64,000 nt of DNA from Cryphonectria parasitica EP155 (Eukaryota; Ascomycota; Sordariomycetes; Diaporthales; Cryphonectriaceae). The position numbers and the translations under genes are program-made. Under the pieces are notes generated by a model. That model made no database searches and had not been told where the DNA came from. It was given only the letters and a program-made list of their open reading frames with translations. Below are positions 56,792 through 64,000 of the stretch, one piece after another (within the stretch, counting starts at the first letter, position 1; each line of letters begins with the position of its first letter). Where the stretch lies: the NCBI RefSeq assembly GCF_011745365.1, contig NW_024468915.1, positions 124,001 through 188,000 on the forward strand, read 5' to 3'.

Positions 56792-58457
56792 TTAACTTTC
56801 TTTATCTTTAGCTGGCACTCTCTTGAACATTCCAAAGCTTCCTTGTACCCTCTTTGGATACTGGGGCTCGGGCAGTCCTAGTCTCCTTGCCCGATATTGT
56901 TCTGCATCGCGAATCCATCCTGGGACAGGGTTGTCGTCGTCAGGGTGTCTGACCACGCCTAGCCACCCAGAGTACCGCTGAGCCTCGGCGAGTAAGTTCT
57001 CATTACAAACACCGTCCACGCTTATTCCTGCCAGGGCCTCGCGCTGCTCCTGAGGCGTGAGATTGCTGAAATTAATCGCGACTAGAACCCGTCTGCGTTT
57101 TTCCCAGAACCGTTCGATATAGGCATACCGGTAGCCTTCGCTGCCGTCGGCGGCCGACGTCAATAAGAAACCGACACGACGATCCCTGGTATCTGATCTC
57201 GGTCCCTTGGGCTCAAAGTAATCGGGCTGCCATGTAGCTCGATGCTGCGACTGGGGCTCAAGACTCCAACGCTCGGGACTATGCTGTCCTAGGTCGTTCT
57301 GCTGAGGTTCAGAAGGATTTCCTGAATGTGGGCCAAGTTGAACGCGTTTCTCCTTGGTTTCGCTGTTCGCCATGTCCTTGCTCTTGGCGCTTCCCTGGTC
57401 GATGTCGCTCTCAAGCTGTTCTCGGACCGAGTCGGCGAACGGTCTCACCGGGAGTGCCTTCAGCTGTTGCATGTGGACAGATGTAGAGGCAGGGAGTGTG
57501 AAAATGGCTGTCTTGGCCGCGCCCACCTGCTCCTCTCCCAAAGTCAAGTCGGCCTTCGACTGGCTATAGTGAGTAGCCAAGTTATTGTCAGCCTCAGTGT
57601 CCAATCTGCCTGTGAACATGGTTGTTGCTGTCACTTTAGGCGCAGCCACTACCGGTCGTTGCGCCTGTGTCTCCTGAGCAGAAATAGTTCGACAAGAGAT
57701 CGGGCTTGTCTCCTCTCCCTTCTTCCCGCCCATCTCATCAGCCACCCTCTCCTCGTCCCAAATAATCTCTCTTAGCCACTTTTGCATGTACCGTGTCATC
57801 CACATAGCGCACTTGGCCTCGGTCCACTGTTCAAAAAATCGTGGCCAAGGTCGATGCGTTGCCTTTCCTTCCGACCGGCTCTGTATTACCAGATCATGGG
57901 CTTGTTGGGCTTCGCTATCGTAAGAGGTTGCATCTTGGGCGAGATTCTTGCCCGCAAGCGCTTTGATCCTCTGAAGGTCTGGACCCCCACCACCAATCCT
58001 CTCGAGGGCCTGGCGGACAAGATTACGCAGCTCCCTGTTCTCTGGCTGGGCATCAGCGAGCAGTCGTAGGAGCTGCCGTGCACGGAGTGGACCTGGAGAC
58101 ACCGCGGCTGCCTCCTGCTCCATCCTGTGCTGAGCAAAGTCGAAGACGGAGGCTGTCAGGACGACATGGTCAGTTCCGGTCGTCAAATATTCCCGTGACC
58201 CGATGGACTTCATATTTGCGAAAATGAACAGATAAGTTACTGTGAGGATGAAGGATAATCTCCTTGCTAGCTTTGTCGAAAGGCTCCTTGTGGGCTCTCT
58301 TGCGAGTGGCCTTGTGACCTCCACTATTAGTACTGTCGCCGCTGTTCTCCGCTGAAGATGTCGTCTGTGGTGCTTGTTGACCACGAGTTTGTGATCTAGT
58401 CTGCATACGGTGCTCGGATGCCAACAGCGCATCTGTTGGTTTCGCCGCGGACTCCAT
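56792..58457 (-). CDS. Orphan protein, two exons, basic N-terminus
   Basis: Exon 1 from ATG 58457 (MESAAKPTDALLASEH) to 58241, exon 2 58152-56792, joined by an 88-nt intron with a CTGAC branch and CTGACAG acceptor; the join is in frame (HTSVFDFAQHR). An upstream in-frame ATG at 58640 would add 61 residues. No domain recognised. Residues 1-70 are Ser/Arg/Lys-rich. The middle has a helical block (LRARQLLRLL, LRNLVRQALERIGG) and a Trp-rich block (WPRFFEQWTEAKCAMWMTRYMQKW). The C-terminus (VLVAINFSNLTPQEQREAL, WIRDAEQYRARRLGLPEPQYP) looks globular. Likely a fungal lineage-specific protein. Confidence 0.6.
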
Positions 58458-59164
58458 CTTGTTGTTTTCCCGGAGCCCTTCTGTGATCAGGCTGTGATTG
58501 GGGGTGCTTGCACGTCCTGAAGGAGAATTTACATGCGCGTTTACGGAATCTGGTCGTAGCTGAGAATCTAGGATCCCATACTTTGACGCTATACACGATG
58601 TCAGTTTTGCTTCTTGACTGTCTTTGTTGAAACATAACAAAGAATGCTGGGTTTCGAAATACCTGTCTTTTCAAGAAGAGATCATGAGTTCGGACTTGAC
58701 GGTGCACCATGAACTTTCAGGCTACGATCCTTGGTCTTTCAAGTTTTCATCCAAAGACTGTAAGCCCCTGTCTTGTCTCCCAGGTTCTAACTATACCTAA
58801 ACTTTGCAACAGTCATGGATGCCAGAATCGGTGAGGCTCATGGACTCATGGAGATGTGCCATGGACAACAGCCAGAAAACACTGCTCAGCCTAAAAGGTG
58901 GGCAGTGTCTCTCTCCCAACCAGACTTCCCAGTCAATGTGATAGCTTGGCGCCAATGATAGGAACACCAAACATGGAGATGGATAAGATTTGTTGAAACA
59001 CGCAATGAACCATGGCTGGAAGGTGGCGCTCGACCCGCGGGTTTACCGTCTACCACATCTGCTCCTTCACGGTTCTTGCTATTTGGGTGCCTTGGGCCAG
59101 CTCTCTTTGGAGACAACGGGCCGCCATGTTTCCAGGATATGAAAGGTCCACTGGTGCGTCTCGA
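58458..59164. other. Intergenic, promoter side of orphan gene
   Basis: Up to about 58710 this may be 5' UTR or a longer N-terminus of the orphan gene. The rest holds no supported gene and ends where similarity to the transposon begins. Confidence 0.4.
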
Positions 59165-60530
59165 CTCTCTTGAGGAGGCTTTTGAGGATAGCTTAGGTGC
59201 TATTGATTGTACTGAGCCTGAATTTGACTGCTTCTGAAGGTGTGGTTGACTGTTCTCGAGGAGAAGAGAGCTCAGGAGCGGTTTGGATAGCCTGAGAGGC
59301 TATAGACCAGTGGCTTGAAAGATCTTCTATATGAGCCTGGTGATAGTACTCGAGGAAAGCTTGCTTGCTAAAGATTATTGAATCCTTTTATTGATTCTCA
59401 AGGCTGACTTTCGCTCTATAAGCTTGTTTGAGGAATGAGAAGATTCCGAGATCAAGGGATTGAAGTATGTAAGAGATATAAGAAGGCAAATAGATCAACA
59501 GGATATTGTATTAATAGTATTGCTATATGAATTCCTTAGTTGTATAGCTATTATAGCTATCTAAGATTAATAGTTTAGCTTTCAAAGGATCTGCTGGCTG
59601 GCTGCCTGGGATGAAGATCTTTTCTAGCTACTTAAGAGCTATTGCATTGTTTGTTTATCCGTTTTGAGTAGCTGTAAACTTTCAGCTATTAAAAAGCTGT
59701 AAAAGAAAAGGAAACTATTGCTATTAGACTGTTTTTCTCTTGAAGATAATCAAAGGGAAGAGGTCGGCATCTATAGCTGAAATATACTCGAGGAAAGAGG
59801 TTTAAGCTCTTGATCTAGGCTCTTTCTTTTGGATTGAATATAAGGAAGAGCTATTAAGAACTAATCCATTTGCTTCTTAGCTCTCTAATATCCCAGCCTT
59901 ATCCATATTCCATTAATTAGCTAGCTTAATAGCTTGGATCTGAGAAAGATTGAAGAAACGAAACCAAGGCTGTATTACCTCTATTATTATGCTATTAGTT
60001 CGAGCTGAGGCAATCCTCCTCGTTCTCCGGACCCTTATCTCTGGATTTCTCTTCAAAAAGGCGCTAATCCACTTAGTACCGAGAGCTTGATTATCGCTAT
60101 GGATATGAAGAATCTTCTGAGCAAAGTATCTTAGCTCTAAATAGCTTGGTAGGAGTCTGAGGCTTTCCTAGACGAGAATCCATTCAACTAGCTTCCTTTC
60201 TTGAGGAATTGAAAGCCTTTGCTAGTTCTCATAAGCTGTTTTATGTAGTGTTGCTTCTTCTAAACGATCTCGGAGTGTGATTCTTGGGATGCACTATTGC
60301 CTCGAGGCTTTTCGTTGAGACAGGCCGTTTCTGACAGCCTTGACAGCCTGATCTAGCTCAAATTCAGAGTATGGCTTCATGATGATTATATGAGGATTTG
60401 CTGAAAAGATGAAGTTGTTTGGAAGATAATTGAATGAAAAACACTATCAAACTAAAGGGGGTTGAAGAAGCGGTGTGGCTGACCAGGGTGGGCGGAAACT
60501 ACGGATGGGCGGAAACCCTCCCCTTTGACT
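59165..60530 (-). mobile_element. Decayed, truncated pogo/Fot1-type element
   Basis: Aligns by eye along its length with the element at 8333-10172 (for example GGATGAAGATCTTTTC near 59610, GAAACCAAGGCTGTATTA near 59960, ATGGCTTCATGATGATTAT near 60375) in the same orientation, but many C-to-T/G-to-A-like changes break every frame. The right end is preserved: a terminus starting AGTCAAAGGGGAGG on the minus strand ends at 60530 and is followed by TA. It has two GTTTCCGCCCA subterminal units, like the doubled subterminal block of the other copy. The left about 430 bp, including the left TIR, are missing. TIR sequence differs, so this is a related but distinct subfamily. Confidence 0.8.
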
Positions 60531-61358
60531 TACCTCACCGTTTTGCTCGGCTAATTTCAACACAGAATCTAGGGGCTGAATCGCGATGCTCTGCAGCCTC
60601 CCTGCCCTGACCGGTCGAATAGCTGCTTGGTACTTTCTAGCGTTGCAATTACTATATGATAAACAAAATGCTCTTTGCAGATACGAGATTGGATAAGGAT
60701 GTACTCCCTTCCAGAGCCATACTCCTAGGTCATTATGGTGGCCATCATAGTTTGTTCATTGGCACAAAATCGATGGGACCCACAGCACCCTCGGCGCATT
60801 CTGTCGCATAGTAGCCTAACATAACATTTCAGCCCCCAACGGCCCGAACATTTCAGCTCCCAACGGCCCGTAACATTTCAGCCCCCAATGGCCTGTAACA
60901 CAACCTTTCAGTCCCAACGATCCAAATGTAATGAGCGGATGGCTGCCAGGGCTGAGCACGCGCAGATCATCACCAACTCTCTTTGTAAGGTGCTAATCTG
61001 CGAGTGTCAGCCGCCTGACGAGGCACTGCAAGGCCATATCAATTACGGCCCTAGATACCTGCTTGGATACCTGCTGAAAGCTCAGCCTGTCGGTTACAGC
61101 ACTGCTGGCTGTTCTTTCCTGTTGGGTCTATGATGCAACGTGTATCATCGGTGCACAATCTTCCACCGGGTTTAAACAGACACGCGCTTTGGCTTGCCAA
61201 GCTCAAGTGGGATGTATTCCCAGTCTATACAGCTACTTTGGACTGCTTCCCCCATCCGACAAGCCTCGGGGTTTTTTCTTTCTTCAAAGCGAATTACTGT
61301 CATTACAAGTGGGAAGTCCGATCAATTAGGTTTTGAGTGAATATACACCTCCTTCATC
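60531..61358. other. Intergenic with short tandem repeat
   Basis: Upstream region of the monooxygenase relic. Holds the 25-bp repeat at 60822-60928. An ORF starting at 60888 begins inside the repeat and shows no similarity. Confidence 0.45.
60822..60928. repeat. 25-bp tandem repeat, about four units
   Basis: Units start at 60822, 60847, 60871 and 60896, each with AACATTTCAGCCCCCAACGG or a variant. The last is degenerate. Confidence 0.85.
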
Positions 61359-62813
61359 ATGTCTTCCATCAGAATTGCTGTCTCAGGGGGTGGTCTTGCG
61401 GGGGCAACTCTGCTCCATGGACGTCTTAACTACCCGCAGCTGGATGTTCATATCTTTGAGTCCGCTGAATCATTCAAGTACGTCACTGTCTTCCATTGAT
61501 TTCGTGTGGCATTTCAATGAAGGTTTTCAGTGTTCCAAAGCATAGTCGATGCACAGATAAGTGCTGACAATCGACACTCATAGTGAAGCTGGTGCGGCGA
61601 TCGGCGTGGCACGCAACGCGCTCACTGCTCTGGATCTAATCGGTTCCTCTGCACCAAAATGTCTGGAACGTGCTGGAGCCATGCCGATGAACGGAGTCCG
61701 CTTCATGCTCGGACAGGGCGAGGGTCAATGAAGGCTGATCGCTGAAGAGGATCGAGCGACCCATGGGAAGCGTGTCGTCAGCATTGTTCATCGAGCTGCT
61801 TTCCTTCGAGAGCTCTTGGCAGAAATTTCTCCGGAACGCCTGCATTCTTCCAAGAAGCTTAAAACGATCGAGAAGAAAGGCAGTGAAGAATCTATCCTGC
61901 TTCACTTCACGGATGGAACCACTCATGAGTGTGATGTTTTGGTTGGTGCTGACAGCATTCACAGCACTGTTCGGAAGTTCATTTTGGGGGAAAATGATCC
62001 GGCAGCATCGCCAAGGAATACGGGTACGTGGACCATTATGGCTCTCAAACCTGCTGCACAGGCAAAGCCTAGCTTCGGTGATGGACCCATCGACGAAGCT
62101 CGCGAGTACTCATGGCTTGGGGACGGTGAGTTCTTGATGCACAATATGTTCAACCAAGGCCAGATGATCCAGCTTATTGTTGCCGCTCACGAGGCAGGCG
62201 CTGAGGATTCAGACCGTTGGCAACGCACCGTCAGTGTTGACGAGCTCAAGGATCTGTACAAAGGCTTTCCTGGACACCTGAAGAAGGTCGTCGATGAGGT
62301 CAGCAAGATGCAATAAAGAGACGAGCAATGTAGCTTTGCTTTATATGCTCACAGGGAGCACAGCTTCTTTGCGATCAGCCCGAACAACCAGCGATCTACC
62401 TTTGGGAACACCCCCCGGCTCGTACATATCTGTCTGGGCCAGTCTGCATCATGGGCGATGCCGCTCATGCCACGTCTCCGTGGCAAGGATCAGGCGGTGG
62501 AATGACGATTGAGGATGCTCTGATCCTCGCTACCGTCCTTGGCCGTGCGACATCGCAGAGAGAGGCCTGCGCGGCCCTAGAGATATACGACGAGGTCCGC
62601 CGCCCTCGGACGCAGCGGATCGTGGAATCGAGCCGACGCACCGGGCTCATACTGGCTGGCCGTGACGAGGCGATAGGTCTAGACTTGGACCGGCTGAGAG
62701 GTAATGTCCTGTCGAGATGGGACTTCATTGTCGACTTCGACATTGAGAAGCATCGCGATAACGCAGTGGACAAGTCGAACAAAAAGCTGGAACAAATTGC
62801 TAGCAGCGGCTAA
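61359..62813 (+). pseudogene. FAD-dependent monooxygenase (salicylate-hydroxylase-like), one premature stop
   Basis: Exons 61359-61477, 61584-62298 and 62355-62813 would give 430 codons, all junctions in frame. The N-terminal FAD fold has GGGLAGA (residues 10-16), the second FAD motif is GDAAHATSP (Asp313), and GSGGGMTIEDA follows. This is the class A flavoprotein monooxygenase family that hydroxylates aromatic substrates. Codon 89 is TGA (61729-61731), between MLGQGEGQ and RLIAEEDRA. Everything before and after reads as intact coding sequence, so the stop is probably very recent, or a sequencing error. If real, only 88 residues would be made. Confidence 0.85.
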
Positions 62814-63762
62814 GAATTTAGTATGTGAACTGTATCTTCGACATGGGCTTTCAGGCTATTTTATACCTAGATAGTCCTTTTCTATTCCGAGTTTATTGCG
62901 TCTCAAGTTTTGCTCTGCATACTAACTCTTTCCGATTGTTGGAGTTCTAAAGACATTTTTTTGTTAAAAACCCTTATATGTATTTTCCAGCCTTGTCTTT
63001 CTAAAAGAAGTAGTGTATAATAAGCAGGGTGCGAGTTCAGGGAGTCGGAAAACGTGGCCATGCCACCGCTTTCTGGAACGGACATATGTGCTGGCCTACG
63101 ACATGTTTTTGCATAATTACTCAATCAAGATCTTCCTCAAGGCTGGGTCCGCTTCTCTGTAAAGGGCGCTTATACGGATACGGTGGCTTCCAAGTGTAGA
63201 TGGCGACTTCGATGCGGAGGAGTCCGTGTTCGAGTTAGTCTGCCACCGAGTGAACAAGTCAGGTCGGAAGCTGCGAAGCCCGCTGGATAAGAGGTAGCTG
63301 TTGAGGATGGCGACGAACCCGGGGACGTGTCATTTGGGCCACTGGCTACCAGTGCAAATGCCTGCATAGGCCCCGCCGTCAGTATCTGTGAGGATTATCG
63401 CAGCGCTGGACGCACGGAGACCAGCTATGATCACGAGCATACCTGGACATGTGTGGCTCCTATAGCTAGTAAGGAGGAGCTGAGTAACTCTTTGTTCCAG
63501 GAGGAAGACAGCACAATGATCAGCGCATCGATGGGCGGAGCAGAGATCACTCCTACCTGGACGGAGGAAGAGCAAGCCAGTCAGGACGACGCTCGCTATA
63601 GTTCTTGACCCTGTAAGAGGAAGCGGAAGATATAGCAACCAGATGAGCACTTGAAAATAAAATGATAAATCGGCAGGATAGTTTTGTCTGAATTAATCAG
63701 TGCAAGCATGCACTGCATACTCAATTATCCTAGTCCCAGGTCAACGCTCTTACGAGCATGAT
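62814..63762. other. Intergenic region, no supported gene
   Basis: About 950 bp. A plus-strand frame open from about 63327 to 63608 starts without ATG and has no recognisable domain; it might be a fragment. Confidence 0.35.
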
Positions 63763-64000
63763 TTATTCTGTAGCGCGTGACCTCGACCGCGTTCGTCTTG
63801 GTGTAGCATCCTCGGCGCGTGACATCGATCGTGTCCGTCTTCTCTGCGGCAAGACGTGCGCTTCGTCGGTCGTGCCTTGATGAGTCTTCCGCCTCTTAGA
63901 CAACGGCTTCTCGTCGTATGAGCCGTCACTGTTGCCGTGGCTACTGCTTTCGTTGCTGCCCAGTACAGCACCCTCGTCCTCATCCTCATCCACATTGCCC
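63763..64000 (-). CDS. C-terminus of acidic/RS-rich protein, cut by window edge
   Basis: The minus-strand frame is open at the window edge and ends at 63763. It reads an acidic stretch (DEDEDEG), a Ser-rich linker, a possible nuclear signal (LSKRRK) and an Arg/Ser tail (RRRTRSMSRAED, TRSRSRATE). Only the last 75-80 residues are visible, so no family can be given. Confidence 0.5.
   Translation of the reverse strand, partial: GNVDEDEDEGAVLGSNESSSHGNSDGSYDEKPLSKRRKTHQGTTDEAHVLPQRRRTRSMSRAEDATPRRTRSRSRATE

Overview
The window comes from the nuclear genome of a filamentous ascomycete (Pezizomycotina). Evidence: genes carry many short GT-AG introns of about 50-110 nt, often with CTAAC/CTGAC-like branch sites. 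The families are typical of moulds: Zn2Cys6 regulator, NACHT-STAND receptor, DUF7025 AAA ATPase, Ppo-type fatty-acid dioxygenase, rhodopsin-domain membrane proteins, DUF2235, AAL-type lectin and a pogo/Fot1 transposon. The first 2.7 kb is TpA-rich and free of long reading frames, as in RIP-mutated DNA. All assignments are from reading the sequence and from family knowledge; no search was run. The species cannot be named.

Layout. 1-2.7 kb: AT-rich decayed block. 3.3-5.2 kb: secreted TAP-like serine hydrolase, six exons. 6.2-8.0 kb: DUF7924-like protein with a PD-(D/E)xK-like motif. 8.3-10.2 kb: complete pogo-type element with 27-bp TIRs, a TA duplication and an inactivated transposase. 11.0-11.8 kb: methyltransferase relic. 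13.0-15.1 kb (minus) and 15.7-20.2 kb (plus): a divergent pair of AAA ATPase and NACHT receptor. 20.8-21.2 kb: rhodopsin-domain fragment. 22.5-23.4 kb: HSL-type esterase. 23.8-25.3 kb: acyl-CoA dehydrogenase pseudogene.

25.5-33.3 kb holds the most coherent unit: a Zn2Cys6 regulator, a 12-exon sugar-type MFS transporter, a phytanoyl-CoA-dioxygenase-like enzyme and a Gfo/Idh/MocA oxidoreductase, arranged as two divergent pairs. Both shared promoters carry the palindrome CGGTT-N4-AACCG (three copies in all), which suggests a small catabolic or biosynthetic cluster controlled by its own regulator.

33.6-40.6 kb is mostly decay: a second rhodopsin fragment, a monocarboxylate-transporter relic, a DUF2235 hydrolase with a damaged or alternatively spliced PGIGTY region, and a truncated Ppo-type dioxygenase with a nonsense codon. 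41.3-42.75 kb is repeat-rich. 43.0-46.9 kb carries two genes sharing an unnamed N-terminal domain; the second continues through a coiled coil into an AAL-like fucose-lectin propeller. 47.8-51.4 kb is a ten-exon PLP decarboxylase. 52.2-58.5 kb has two orphan basic/acidic coiled proteins separated by gene-poor DNA. 59.2-60.5 kb is a decayed pogo relative. 61.4-62.8 kb is a FAD monooxygenase with one premature stop. The C-terminus of an acidic/RS-rich protein runs off the right edge.

Overall this reads as an accessory region: about ten intact genes lie among at least eight broken ones, two transposon copies and several tandem repeats.
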